Below are positions 11,998 through 24,764 of a DNA stretch of 64,000 bases, in pieces. The notes below the pieces were generated by a model. That model was not told the DNA's origin. It worked only from the letters and a program-made list of their open reading frames with translations, and did not search any database. Within the stretch, counting starts at the first letter, position 1. Each line of letters opens with the position of its first letter. This DNA comes from Amyloporia xantha (lineage: Eukaryota; Basidiomycota; Agaricomycetes; Polyporales; Adustoporiaceae), in assembly GCA_036971615.1 (NCBI GenBank), contig JAYKKR010000042.1, forward strand, positions 62,001 through 126,000, given 5' to 3'. Made by a program: the position numbers and the translations under genes.

Positions 11998-13162
11998 GGG
12001 TAGCATTGAAGAATCGTGCAGAATCGTGCAGGTCGAGAATGCGAGCACATCATGCTGGCTGTGCACCATGTGCCACGCCTGCGCGCGCCATGCACGGTGC
12101 CATCGGATGGCGCATATTGCCGCCAGACAGCGCAACTTCCATCTGTGGCCCTCCGAGCCGCAGGTATGCTGCTCCGAGTAACACAGAGGAAGGCACCCTG
12201 TCTGGTGAGCGATAGCTCCATCTCCCAACAGCGAGCATGAGCGCGCATGCACTTCGCCATCAGATGGCGCCCATCGCTGCCGGACAAGGCCCATTTGACT
12301 TATGTCCTTCTGAGCCACAGGTATGCGGCTCGGAGGAACATAAGTCAAGTCTTCCTGTCTGGAGTCTGACTCTCTAACGTGAGTTTCAAAGTTATGGTCT
12401 GCATGGATGCGGGATTCATGCAAGGTGCTGTTGGATAAACCCATTAACTCCTTGCTCTCTACATTCACCAGTGGAATCGAGTTGCCCTCCGCGCCATGAG
12501 TACTCCGGATGCAGCTGATTTGTCCATCAGCATCAGGGGTACTCTCAAAACGTGGACGGTGATTCGATTCCTCTGGGTGACCCAGGGTAGCAAGGATGAA
12601 ATGGCCCAGTCCAACAGCGCCAGCACATCATAACACCTGCGTGCCATACGCCTCACAATGTGGCAGGCAAGGTACGTGGCGCATGGTTTCATAGCGCGTC
12701 TGGACATGGTGGCGCCATGGTTTCATAGCGCATGCTGCCACTGGAGATGGCCGTTGGATATGTGTGCCACAAAGCATCCAGACAGCTGGATCCTTTGAAG
12801 GACACATATAAGATGGCCCAGTCTCTGCGCATGTCTTGGGCGAGAATATGTATTAGATGCTGGTAGGCGGGTAGATCCAGTTCAAATGCCCTTAGCTTTC
12901 CGTACATGAAATATGTGACCCAATACGAGTTTCACAAGGGTGCCACTCATAGCGACGCTGATGGCAAGCGCGCCATCTGTACACTCTATTTTGTCGATAT
13001 TTGCCAACAGCGCAATGTAATATATGACTTGACAAATAGAAAAATATTCTCTGAAATACATACAAATGGCACAGTTGATGGCAGATTGCAATGGAGGATA
13101 AATGATGCATAGGAAAGGCAAGGATGTAGTGCAATGAAGCATGAAATTATGGCACGGTAGGC

Positions 13163-13419
13163 CGACACATCTCCACAGGGTACATTATAGCGTTGGCCGA
13201 AGCTACAGCGCAGGCAAAACTATAGCGGTAAAATAGGGCGCAGTGGGCCGACACATCGCCCCAGAGTATATTATAGCATTGGCCAAAGCTACAGAGCAGG
13301 CAAAAATATAGCGGTAGAATATGGTGCAGTGGGCCGACACATCGCCCCAGAGTATATTATAGCGTTGGCCGAAGCTACAGCGCAGGCAAAAATATAGGGT
13401 AAAATAGGGTGCAGTGGGC
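13163..13419 (-). repeat. three tandem ~86-bp repeats, right arm
   Basis: Inverted counterpart of 10547-10803, with the same three units. Confidence 0.75.
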
Positions 13420-13687
13420 CACCAGTCTTTTCAGGCAATATTCGCGTCATCGGCTCACACTGCAGCCAAGGCAATATTATGGTGTCAGCCGGCGTCTGCT
13501 CTCCTTACACTGTAGGGAAAATATCACCCATATCTCTCCCTAGTCATTAGGCTATAATGACTGAATGGGCTTCCTTACTATGTATCTTGCCCTTAGCTGA
13601 CCATTTGGCTTTCCGCAAGTGTTTCTGCACCGTGGGCCTATCCCCCGTATCACGCGTAGATGCTGCATGCTCTGCCTGGCCAACCCG

Positions 13688-15740
13688 TCAGGCTTGACAT
13701 GCTTCAGGGCACCTATCTAGTTTGAACGAGCCACTTTCCCAATCGATATCAGGGTTGTGCTTGCGAAGCCAATCGAGCCCTATGATAACATCCTCAGGCC
13801 CGATGTCTATTACCCTAAATACCATCTTCTCGTTATGGTCTCCTATTTGCATCTGTAGCACCGCTACTTCTGTGATGCTTCCATCTTTATTGAGTGATCC
13901 ATCAATATTATATAGCAGAATGGGGTGCCCCAACTTCCGTGTTTGTACGTTGTTTTTTTTAATGAATTGTTTGTGAATGAACTTCGTGGTGTGGCACTGC
14001 TGTCCACCATGGCAATTACATCCTTCTGCCGTCTTTTGCCGATTATCCATACTGGAATATGAAAATGCTGTGAACCATGATCTATTTCATATACATTGGC
14101 AGATTGTAGTACAGAAAATTGATTACGAGAGGGCCCAGCGCACGCGGCAGCAAGTGTGGACCAAATCAAAAATTCTCCTCCTTCATTGTGTGATACTGCC
14201 CCAACTTCTCCTGCATGGACTTCACCTTGTTCGCTAATGCAGACAGGGAGGCCAACATAGCCAAGAGATCTCCTGGTGTCTGCTGCACAATTTGTGCCTG
14301 TTCAGGTTGAGCACTTGGCGTTGCTGCGCTTTCAGCAACCGTAGCTCGCACACCCTGGTGCGGAGTGTAGGGTTTGTCCTTGCAGGTGGGACATTCCTTC
14401 TGACAATCCCTGGCTTCCCGCAACCATAGCAGGAGCTGTTGAATTTGCTGTCACCGACAGCCGCGATAGTAGAAGATGAAGTGGCGGTTTGTTGGCAACC
14501 CTGTTGCGTACGAGCTCCACCACAAGCAAACATATTAAGATCCGGATGGCACGCGTGGCTTATGTTGAGGATCTGTTCAACAGCGAGGACTCGTTTTTGG
14601 CCGCTGCCCAATCATCGAAGGTTTCAAGCTCGATTTTGCGGTAGATGCACGAGGGGATACCACTAAGGTACTTGTCACGGATTTCCAGCTTTCCATAGCC
14701 AGAATGGTCCGCAGGACCCTTGAATTGAGTGGAGAACTCTGCAGCAGTTCTCGAGTCGCACAAATTTTTGTTAACTCGACCTGTGCTGCTGCGGCATCGT
14801 CGAGGTTACCAAACCGGGCGGTGAAGGCGTCGATAAAGGCTTTATGGTCAGCAAAGGGTGCTTGCCTGGCTGCATAGTCTGCCAGGAAGGGAGTGCCCCA
14901 TTTGTGGGCCTTTCCATCAAGAAGACTGATTGTGACCTGGACCCGTAACTTGATGGTAGTTAGGTCCGTATTGTAGTCGGGATACTCCGTTAACTGGGGA
15001 GGTACCGTTTGCATTCCACAACGCTCTCGCCATTATAGCACTGGGGAAAGAGGAGCTTCACAATGCCTTTGTCAACAGCCATTACTGGCATGACGGGGGA
15101 CGAAGTTTGCTGAGAGGGTGGAGGCGGTGGTTGTTGCTGCGAAGTGGTCATACTACGCAGGGTAGGACGGGTGACTTGATGACCACGTGGCACGGACGAC
15201 GAGGCAGGGGTGATGGGTTGAGGTACGACAGGGCCTGGTGGCTGCAATGGAGGATGGACGGGCTCGGGCTGCGCAACTCCTTCTTGACTTGTCTCAACAT
15301 GACGGGAGAGCAGAGGGCTCTCCTCTTTCTTGATCCGAAGAGGCAACAGGGCGAGGGATGGAAGTACCCGGGGTAGCTGGTCAGGATAATACAGGAGTGA
15401 TGGGATGAGATCCCGAAGTGTACCTGCTACGTGGTCCAAGAGTGTGTTGTTCAGCGCGGCGGATGGGAACAAACTGTCCTCGCCTTCCAGCGGGTTCGGT
15501 GATGGACCGGGAAACTGATTAGGGCACGGTTGCTGGCGGCAGTTGAACCAACCGGTTTCGTAAAGGGCGCAGTAGCACTGGTCCTCGGTATTGAAAGTGT
15601 GCTCTAGTCCGTGACAAGGGAGGGTTTCTCCGCTCGCCACAATTGAAGGAGGGAGGGAAGGTGCGCGTATGTAAGAAAGGCCGTGAGACTAAGTAGTATA
15701 GTACGGCACCCAAGAGATCCCCTAGTGGTTCACAATTCAC
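13688..15740 (-). pseudogene. gypsy (Ty3) gag-protease remnant, right arm
   Basis: The mirror copy of the left-arm gag-pro remnant. Here the Pro/Gln-rich first part is one uninterrupted 216-codon frame (15640-14990), because a C-run is one base shorter than in the left arm. The later capsid, zinc-knuckle and protease parts are still in separate frames, and the protease again reads VDSSAT. No polymerase genes follow. Confidence 0.72.
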
Positions 15741-16036
15741 GTAGGACCCAATACAGCTTTTGATTATTATGCTGCAGAAATCTGCGCTACATGTTGGTTG
15801 CCCAACAAGAAATGCCCACTGAAGTGCAGTTTCCGAAAGCTTGTTCCACTAGTGGTGGCGATGTGTCTACTATCTACTTATGGCTTTCTGGAGATGGCAT
15901 CATGAGCACCGGGTCCCCGCCTAGTCCACAGTAAATGTATACTACGGCGTATAGTAGGGGTGCTCACCACCCAACCTATTGGAAGTGAAAAGGGATCAAT
16001 ATGTGAACACCGCAAGGATGAGGAGTTTTGAACTAA

Positions 16037-16639
16037 TGTCATGACTTAGAGTCAAGCAATGTAGACCAAACAAACCATGATGCTTGAGGGTGTTCGACTA
16101 GGTTCTTACCGCAGCGATCAGGAGCGAGAGCTCAACTGTAAGGCTAGGGACAAGTTAAATAAAAGTAAGTACTGGTAAATAAGTACAAGCGGGGCTTGGC
16201 TTACCTAGGGACAAGAGGTTGAAACTGGAGTCCCCAGGCAGAGGTGTGCTACCTTATATACTGCAAGAGTTCAGGGCAGGCTATGTACGTGGTCCATGCG
16301 CAGGTGGTCTGTGCGCAGCCTGAGTAAGCAGGCTATGAGTCATAAGTGATGTTGTAAGTGGAGCCTGGCAGGGCCCGAGGTCAGCTGGCACCGTGCTTAA
16401 GTAAATGTCCGTAAAGGGAAGGCAGGACGGAGGCCGTGGGAAAGGGACATGTGACCTGTAATGGTCGACACATCTAAGTCCATAAATAATGAGCTTGCGG
16501 TGTTCGTGTATTGTACAAAATGGCCGTTTGAATAAGAGGGGAAAATAACGATGAGTAAAGGGAGAAAATAACGATGAGTAAAGGGAGAAAATTGTCCGTA
16601 TATAGAAAGGAAAGAAATGCTCGATGTCAACTCGTGACA
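16037..16639 (-). repeat. candidate gypsy-type LTR, right arm
   Basis: Mirror copy of 7324-7926 with the same 603-bp length and the same terminal TGTCATGAC / CTCGTGACA ends. Confidence 0.5.
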
Positions 16640-16672
16640 TCTAATGTATGCTAATGTTAATGTGTAGAGCGG

Positions 16673-17585
16673 TGATACGACCTACAAAACCCTAACCCCT
16701 GCACAAGGTGCGAACAAAAGGGCAAAGGAACCGTAATAGGAATGGTCTAGGTGTGAGGGAGTTAGCAGCAAGGTGTCCTGCGTTTCAGCGAATGCGAAGC
16801 AGCGTCTCGAAGGCATATGGAGAATACTCGAAGGACTCGAAGTATGTCGAAGGAAGGTCGAAAGGTCTCGAAGGATTGTGGTGTCGGAGCGCAGTTGGAA
16901 TATTGAAGAATCGAAGGAAATCGGAGTAAATATCGAAGCAAGTCATAGAAGAATCGAAGAGTGTCGTGATAGAATCGGAGGATCGTCGTAGGGAATCGAA
17001 GCAAAGTGTAGGCGTAGTTGTAGTAGAATCGAAGCGTAGTAGAACGATCAAGCGTAATCGAGGCTCTAGAGAGGAACTGAGACGAACTCGACTTAAGAGT
17101 TCTGCACTGAGGGGGAAACTGGGTGGAATATAACGTGTGGAAAGAGCTAGCTAAGACAAGATTTTATACTACTACTCAGAACAATCTACGACTAATTGGG
17201 AGTGGCACACTAGTACGAGTGGCTTGCATTGTCTAATGACGTCACTGATTTCTACATTAGGCTTGAAGATCGAATGGCCGAGGGACTCGGAGTGGCACAA
17301 AGCGATACATGTGTTCTCCTGCTGCTCTATTGTTCGCTCAAAATGGCTAGGCTTCTTCAAAGGAATGTCTCGAAATGTCGAAGCGTCGGAGCATCATAGG
17401 AACATCGAAGGTATCGGAGATCGAGTTGACGAATCGAAATGATCGGAGATGATCGAAGCTGATCGAAGCAATCGGAGTATGATCGGAGAGCGTCGAAGGT
17501 GATCGAGTGAGTCATGTGTAGAATCGAAGATGTAGAGCTGGCGTAGTGAGCCGTTTCTGAGCACAGAAGCCTCAAGTACCTATCA
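16673..17585 (-). repeat. LTR-like repeat, right arm (mirror of 6378-7290)
   Basis: The inverted counterpart of the left-arm repeat, also 913 bp. It closes the palindrome with CCTATCA at 17579-17585. Confidence 0.6.
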
Positions 17586-17608
17586 GCGGTGTCATTCACA
17601 AACGGTCA

Positions 17609-17980
17609 GTGGCACTGCAGCTGAAATTAAGCAACTGTGATTATCTCAATGCATATGGCTGTTTGTTCAGCCATTTGATGCCTAACAGCATCATCCCAGG
17701 CTCTGAGATAGCTCTCAATCAGTGTCCGGTATTGGACGAGTTTGAAAGGATCAATGTACACTATTCCGCCACCACTGTTTATTTCACCCCTGACCCTAGC
17801 AGTGTTGGTGGCATGCACTGTGAGCACATTCGGGCCACACTTCAATGGTTCAAGGATCTGCCTCACTTTGATTGCACCATCCTCAAACAAGATCTCGATG
17901 GTGATGACATACCACATCAGGAAACACGATCTGCTCAGTACGGAGATGGAGTCTCGATCGCTCCAGCACCAGCTATTTAG
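17609..17980 (+). pseudogene. fragment of a second Plavaka-type element
   Basis: A 123-codon frame contains GMHCEHIRATLQWF followed by a D-C-T pattern. This resembles the segment ('E-x-I-R-x-T-P-x-W' then 'YDC') found toward the C-terminal side of Plavaka-type transposon proteins. It lies directly at the outer right end of the palindrome and in the opposite direction to the main Plavaka gene, so it is probably a leftover of another copy. The assignment is from memory of the family pattern only. Confidence 0.4.
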
Positions 17981-18308
17981 ATAAGATAGCATCTATCTCA
18001 CAGTAGGCAGAGACGCTAGTCTCCGTGGCGATTGAGTGCCTCCATACAGACCGCGTGTCTCCGCGCAGAGACATTGCCTCCGTTCTCCGTAGAGCGGAAG
18101 TTGAGTCTCAACATGCACGCACCTGGAGCTACTTACCTCCAATCCATCGCCTTCGCAATGTCGGCTCACTCTAAAATTCTATAAGGCGATATTCCTCATT
18201 TATTGGAACGTAATCTTCCCTGCATTCAAGCGGACCGTCACCACCACTGCCTGCCAATCTATCTGGCATTGAAACCCTCTTTCCCCTGACGACATCCCCC
18301 CCCTGCGA

Positions 18309-19062
18309 CTACTTCCGGTTGTATTTCTTCTCCTGCATGGTCTCCTTCATGCGACGGCGATACAAAACCTCTTGGGGTGTTCTGGTGGGCGACTCAGGTG
18401 AGGAGGGACGTTTGCGGCACGCCTGAGGTGTGGCCTGCACTCTTGTGAGTCAAATTTGCATGATAAGATACTCTTTACGCTCACAAATGGAAGCTGCCGT
18501 GATTGATCAGTATCTGACCTGACCGGCGATGCGAATGGCGAGGGCGTGGCAGTCCAGGTATCTGTGTCAGAGCTGTCGATGACCGACTCTCGGCTTGCCT
18601 GGTCGACTGACGCGTTCAATCTTGCTTCAAAATTGGCCAGCACAGTTTCACGGTTGACGGTTCCATATTGGTGCGTGAACAACTCCGGACTGGAACGCTC
18701 GCGTTTGACATTATCCTCGGATAACAAGTGTGCGCTTTCAGTCTCGTTTTTGGTCTCGCTTTCGGTCTCCTCGACAACTTCCTCTGCATAACTTGAACCC
18801 ATGGGCTGTGATCCCACGGAAGACGGTTGGGCTGACAGCGTGGAGCTAGAGTGACTGTCATGTCGGCAGTTATGACAGGTAAGCACGAGATTGAGCTTAA
18901 TTATCTGTATTCAACGTTTTGTCAGTCGGCGCACTGGAATGTGCAATATCCGTGACTTACGAGGGGCCCTGGACCCGAGGGATGGATGACCAGGTTAATC
19001 GTTTGACTGCCTGGTGCAGCAAGGGAGACATTATATGCTCGCAGATTGGTGGATCTCGCCAT
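18309..19062 (-). CDS. uncharacterised 208-aa protein next to the Plavaka transposase
   Basis: A three-exon model can be spliced with clean GT-AG signals and phase 0 throughout: 19062-18961, 18895-18485 and 18422-18309, giving 208 codons with the stop. The protein starts MARSTNLRAYN, has a short Cys/His patch (TCHNCRHDSH) after the first junction, then an acidic middle (EEVVEETESETKNE) and a basic tail ending MKETMQEKKYNRK. I do not recognise the family. It is transcribed in the same direction as the Plavaka transposase, 140 bp beyond its stop, and may travel with it. The Cys/His patch could be a small metal-binding site, but it has too few ligands to be called one. Confidence 0.6.
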
Positions 19063-19202
19063 AGGCAGTGTGAGCGTCACAATGCGACGTGCGCGCGCGC
19101 ATGGAATTCGAGTTCTATCCGCTCTTGCCTCGTGACTAATTTGATATTATTATTCATTCATGTAGTGGGATGTACGAAATCATTTGCTATGTATTTGTAT
19201 AC

Positions 19203-22200
19203 TTATACAAAGAGATACATGTGGTGGTCAGAAAATGGGTTCAAATGGAAAAATTCGGCCTGTTCGAGCACTGATTCTGCAGTCCAATCACGGTTAACCG
19301 TGCGACCCCATACAGGGACTAAGTGGCAGCTGCGAAATACATCGGTGATGGGGATGACTTTCGCCATGCGCCGCATGTTGCGGTATGCTCGTCGGACCTG
19401 ATAGAGCTTGGAATATGGCTCGGGCTCAGGTGTGAAGGGGGTGAACAGCTCCATATATACGAAATGATTTGCCGCCGCAGGATCAGGGCGTCGGGCTTGT
19501 AAGGATGGCGGGAGTGCAAAAATGACGCGCACTTGGCCAATGCGATAGCCTAGTGCAAATACATGTCAGCCTAATAGACGCATGCATGGGGATTAAAGAG
19601 CGCACCTTCGAGACCGATAGTGTACGCCTTGCTGTAATTGTCAACATATAACACGGTCTCACAGTACGCCGCGGTTTTCGCATCATGTGCAGGTATGACA
19701 CGGACTCGATCATTGAAGCGCTCATCGTCGAGACCACGGAGGGACGGTAGGAGACGTTTGAACTGCTTGAAAACATTGTATGTGTGAGACAGAAGTGTAG
19801 TCGAGTCCAGGGGGTATGAGTGAGACACAGGGAATTCTTGGCGAAGGAAGGTGGCTAATGCCTCAGAAAAGGACCCGGCGCTGAGTTGATCGACAATTTC
19901 TTCCCCAGTGAGCTGACCATAACCGGGTTTCCGACTAATGGTGTATGGCCCGAAGAAGCATGCCTGTTATCACCCATTGGTGGGTGTATAGCAGTGTGGA
20001 TTAGCATGCACATATCTCTTATGAGCGAGTCAACAGAATGCGCATACCTCAGTGTCCAGGTCATCGGCCGCGTCGTCACTGTCCTCAGAACTGCGGTCTC
20101 CAGTCGCTTCTTGGTCCTCATCGTCATCCTCTAGGATCTCACCATCCAGGCCATTCGCCATGAGGCTGACCAAAGTTACAGCTTGTGGCCGCAGATCTTC
20201 AGCAGCAGAGGAAGGGTCAGGCTCGTGGTTTGATGCGCGCTCCGAATCATTATCGGAGTCTGAGTCGGGATTGTCCTCATACAGTCGCTCAACATCCACC
20301 ACGTTGCCTCCGCCATGAGCCGCCTGACTCATGCCACCCTCGCGTTCAAGGTTATCTACCCATTGAATGTATCCTTCAGTCCAACGAACCTTCTCGCGTC
20401 GGGTGAGCCACAAGATCATTTGCTTAATGTAGTCCTTGTGATTGCTCGCACGGTAGCCAAGTTTGGCGTAATCGATGTGTAACCGCTCTGAAATTTCTGT
20501 GCTCAGGCCATCGCAAGAACCGAAGTCGATAATGGCGGCAACATAATGCTGCATCCAGTGAATCTTCTGTATATTGAAGTGAGTCCGAATGCATAAATCG
20601 ACAAAGACCTGCTTGTTAGCATGAAATGATTTCAGGGCTTGCTTCATTTGCTCGAGCGTTGAAGTTGAATGTGATGGGTAATGAGCAAGGTAAATGAAGT
20701 CAAGGATTGCCCGTGCCGCCGCAATAACCCGATTGTCTTCATAGAGACCGCAAATAATAGGCACGAAGATCTTCTCCATCTGCCGAAATTCGTTCCCAGT
20801 CCACTGTGATATAGAAGAGATGCCCCGCTTGAACGATCTGAGATTATTGTAAGGTGGGAAGCGTTTGAAATGTGCATCGACTTCATCGGCGTAGCCCTTG
20901 AGTTTGGTACACCATTTGACTAAGTGGTCCTTGAAGACGCCTTTATGTAACTGATGCAGTAGATCGGGAGTGATACAGTTGAAGATATTGGCATGGGGAA
21001 GATCAGCCCAGAATGGCTCCGGGACATCTCGCAAACCCTGCTCTTCAAATTTGGGGTTATCAGGATTTCCGAGTGCAGCTAGGGTCTCGGCAGGATCACG
21101 GTAACAAGACTCTAGATAGTCACCGCGCTCCTTTGGATTCACAGTGCAGGTCGGACAGTGGTTCTCCATCGTGCAACAGACAAGACACTGTTCCGGATAG
21201 TCGGCTATGTAGGCGGCGAGGATAGGAAAGACATGGCGAATGAACCCATCTGCGCATGTCATATGCACACCCGACTCGCCAGCTTGGACGAGAGGAGCCA
21301 ACATCTGGCGCATCGCAAAATGGAATAACCGTTTGCCCTGCAGCGAGCGTTCGCTGAGCGGAAAGCAATGTAGCTTGGCGATGGGGAGGTATCCAAGAAG
21401 TACCATGATGCGTCGTGATGGTTGTCGACGAATTGATTTGTCGATATTCCCGATCGTGAGGTATACTGGCCATGCTACTTTATCGCCACTGTATGCTGAT
21501 AAGTGCGTCTTGTCTGATGCTAGAATGACTGGGGCAATCGTGGCACCTGCTGGAATAGATGCCAGCCGCTGTGTTGTCAAATGCAAGTATTGTAAGTATC
21601 ACATATACTCCAATCATTGTCAAGCGGACCCCTGACCTGAACCCGATTCCACCAGTCTGAGGTCGACATATCAATAAATATTTGATCGGGGTCATCCTCC
21701 TCAGAGACCTCCACCTCGACAACAGGCTCATAAGCGATGTGACCGTCGAGGCGTGGATCACCGATCAGCTCGTTCACAACCTCTATGGGATCCCGGGCCC
21801 ACACGTCTACGACTTCCTCCATCACATGGCCTTTGGCATCCTGTTTGCCCCGGATCGTAATTTGAATCAATTTCCAGCCTGCTTGAGGATTTGGAAGCAT
21901 GTCGATTTGCCGGAAGAAGCTTTTCTTGTCATGGAAGGTAGAGTATTTGGCAGGATTGGTGTGTTGGCAGTCGTGATACTGCATCTCAGATGACAATGAG
22001 AGAGATATCACAAACAAGGTGATTGAAGCACTAACCATCTGAGTTTTGAGAAGCTCGTCAGTTTGGCCCTGCGATATACCACTGTTGACAATCCACTTCG
22101 CAAAACCCCATTCACCCCTGCTTGCAAATGGAAACCAAGGCTCTTGCTTGGCCTCCAGTTGCAGAAGACGGTGGAGTTCGAATGAGGTGAGATGGTGTTC

Positions 22201-22545
22201 CCCTCGTTGACCGGCACCCTCGACATGCTGATGGACCACTTTAGGCTGCTGTGATAATGCGACTGCAGGCTGGGATTTATCTGCTCGGACAGCTCTTGCG
22301 ACACTGGAAGTGTCATCCGAGTCCAGGCCTGCTTGTCTGGGTACGCCATCGGTGGTGCGCTCGATGTGCAACACACCCTGGCTAAGCCGTCGACGGAGTG
22401 GGGCCCGCTGCAATGACAACGGCGGACGTCTATCATGGAGAGTGAGTTGGTGGTGATGTGCGTGGCATGCTGGTTTATGTGCGAGGTGATTGGCAAGCTG
22501 ACTAGCTAAATCGAAATGGGCGAGACAATTTTGACAGGCAGGCAT
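19203..22545 (-). CDS. Plavaka-type transposase
   Basis: The start is chosen at 22545 because the protein then opens with a C2H2-like finger (MPACQNCLAHFDLA...HLAHKPACH). After an intron come a conserved acidic block (KGHVMEEVVDVWARDPIEV) and, in the long exon 21586-20030, the catalytic core: VILASDKTHLS, GDKVAWPVYLTIGNIDK, LLGYLPIAKL, CADGFIRHVFPILAAYIADY, CCTMENHCPTC and CITPDLLHQLHKGVFKDHLV. The C-terminal exons carry YVDNYSKAYTIG and RDWTAESVLEQAEFF, and end at 19203. These are hallmarks of Plavaka, a CACTA-like DDE transposase common in basidiomycetes. The blocks can be joined across short introns and no disabling lesion was noticed, so the gene may be intact. It is divergent from the DUF6532 gene, with about 220 bp between them. 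Confidence 0.85.
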
Positions 22546-22765
22546 TGCACTGACAGCGAGCCTCCAGATAGACGGATAGACCGCTCTGAAAATTTGCCCG
22601 AGAGCAAAGACCTCCGTCGCGGGTCTCTCCGACGGCCCTGCCAGGAACATAAGTCATGCACAAGGTCACTCCACTTATCGTCTGTTTGCTTGGTCTTACC
22701 CTAATCATCGTTCTCTGCTCTCATTTTTAGCTCCTTGTTGACGTCCGAGTTGTAAGGTCGGATTC

Positions 22766-24693
22766 ATGGTAGGCCGCTCACGAGCCAAGCGCAGACTGGC
22801 ACAAGCAGTGAGCGGCTCTGAGAATCTTCCTCCACCTCCTGCAGACTCTGCAGCTCCATCGCAAGACCTTCAGGGTACAGACAGCATCAACAATGCGGAC
22901 AATAGTGCGCCAACAGGTGGCCCCCGCCGCTCAATGCGATCTATCAAGCCCACTGCGCACGCAGATCCAGGTGCACATGCAGAGTCATTTAGGGTGCGCG
23001 ACTGTCTCACTAACCTTTCCACATAGCCATCATTCAAAACATGCGCCCGCGTGTCCAACCACGGGCACGGAGCGATTGTGCAGACTCAGGGGTGGTCACG
23101 GTCCAAGATCCCGGCAGTGACCAAGAGGAAGAAACATTTCAAGATATGAATCAACAGAGTGGATGGAACGATGAGGATGAAGACTTTGCCCCACCGACGC
23201 CCAAACGTCCCAGGCGTGTCACCAATAGTGAAGCTGCGTCTGCGGTATCCCAAGCTCGGCCAATGAGTTCCACTATGCTCAGCACGGCAGATTCCGTCGC
23301 TGGCCACGTTCCCTCTAGTACAGTAAGCTATCTTACTTCCCATTGCGACACTTCATGATACTATTGACAGCTGGCCTTCGCAGTTCACCGCCACCACAAT
23401 ACAGTCTCCGCCTTCCTCAAACAATGCAATCAGTCAGGCCCGTGTCTCAGCCCTCCGTCCCTCTGTGCATACAACTCCTGCTCTCATTCGCAGCGCGCAT
23501 ACTCCCACTCCTGATGGTTCCCCGCACTCCCTGGTGACTCCTATACCAGCGACTCTTGTGCATCTCCTTTGTGGGGAACAGGCTTCCCGAATCAGCTCTC
23601 ATACTTCGCAATCGGGCAGTCGCATGACATCGATTTCACCCGAAAGCTCATTTGAGGCCTTAGCCCCTCCAATCTTGGCGGATGTGTCCCTGAATAGTCC
23701 GCTTTCACCCTCTCCCATCAGTCACGGAGAAAAACGTGCACATGACACTCTCGCAGACCCGGACAGTAACGACAGAGCTGCCAGACGTCGCGCCCGCAAA
23801 GCTGTTTCTAACGCTAACCGACCACGACACAAAGACTTCCGCGAGGATGGCGATTTGCAGAAGATCCTCCAGAATGCTGCTGCCCGTGTCAAAGTCTCAT
23901 TTGCGACTGTCAATGCATTTCCAGACCCGATCGCGAAGACCCGCCTCCTTCGCCAGCATTTCGAAGATGCCCAAGAAGCTGTGCTTGGCGAAGGCAAACG
24001 CAATACCTATTTGTTCCATACAGACATTGAACGGCTGGTAGGTCTTGGCCATTCTGGCTATTCTCGTATTCCCTTATGTAATCTGCATTTGACAGCTAGG
24101 TTATGAAGAAAGTTCACTGCGGAGCCGCGTCAAACAGGTCGCGCTCCTCCTTGTCCCGTCACATTACAATTTATCGCCTGAGAAGGCCAAGCGCACTGCT
24201 AATGCTGCTCGGATCAAGTACTTGCTGGACCCTGTTGCCTGTCCATTCCATCGTGCAGTACGCCCGCAGAGGTCTCAACGAGTTATGTGCCCTATATTGA
24301 TGACTCACTTGACAGGACCCTGATGCTGAAGGTAAACTCTATCGCCATGCGATCATCGCGGAGATCATTCATGGAGTCTGGTTCAAAAATACTTCCTCCC
24401 TCGGATGTGTATTCCAATCTGACTTTAACCCCATCCCGTGGCCGATTTTTGCGCTTGTGCTCCTAGAGGTACGTCTTGGCCATGCAGCAGTAATTCGAGT
24501 GCTTATCATTCCTCAATAGATCCATCATTGCCTTAGCCTTTGGAAAACCGGTACTTTTGTGCCTGAGGAACTCACGGAAGCCGCGTGGGACACATATGAC
24601 GACTTCCTGAATGTACTTACGTCTATGGATGAAGGCGAGCTGCAGAAACCATGGCAGCTGCTGCGGAGGCGCCTCTTCACTCAAGGCTTGTGA
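22766..24693 (+). CDS. DUF6532-domain protein
   Basis: Starts MVGRSRAKRRLAQ and has a long low-complexity N-terminal half rich in Ser, Pro and Ala. A basic stretch (RAARRRARKAVS) leads into the conserved part: DLQKILQNAAARVKVSF, then after a 3' intron SRVKQVALLLVPSHYNLSP, then AIIAEIIHGVWFKN, PWPIFALVLLE, and LYR/AAWDTYDDFLNVL near the end. This order matches DUF6532 of Agaricomycetes, whose function is unknown. The stop TGA is at 24691-24693. Exon joins in the first third are uncertain because of short introns and changing frames. It shares a ~220-bp intergenic region with the divergent Plavaka gene and lies just inside the inverted repeat at 24765, which suggests it moved with the element. 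Confidence 0.7.
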
Positions 24694-24764
24694 GTCTCTC
24701 ATCTACTCACAACTATCTTCTCGGTCTCAATAACGATGCAACTAGAGCGAAGGCTGGTGTCAAA

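Larger units (their letters stand above)
6378..17585. repeat. 11.2-kb near-perfect palindrome (arms 6378-11958 and 11998-17585)
   Basis: The right arm is the reverse complement of the left over about 5.6 kb, with a 39-bp spacer at 11959-11997. Both outer ends are the same sequence, TGATAGGTACTTGAGG, which is the terminus of the LTR-like repeat; homology stops there on both sides (flanks AAGTCGT and GCGGTGT). The arms are not identical. There are several transitions (near 10295, 10530, 11690 and 11868), a 2-bp indel near 9450, a one-base C-run difference near 8455, and an extra GAATCGTGCA copy in the right arm at about 12011. Each arm carries, from outside in, an LTR-like repeat, a gypsy-type LTR, gag-pro remnants, a tandem 86-bp repeat and hairpin-rich non-coding DNA. 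Confidence 0.93.

Noticed and set aside
11498..12468. Long open frames across the palindrome centre (227 and 171 codons)
   Set aside because: They occur as mirror images on both strands because of the palindrome, have no motif and cross the spacer; they are chance frames.
6378..17585. Palindrome as a missed long-read hairpin adapter artefact
   Set aside because: Not fully excluded, but the spacer is not adapter-like, the arms differ at several sites, and the outer limits coincide with an element terminus on both sides.
18480..18800. Plus-strand frame opposite the small gene
   Set aside because: It mirrors the Ser-rich coding strand of the better supported three-exon gene.
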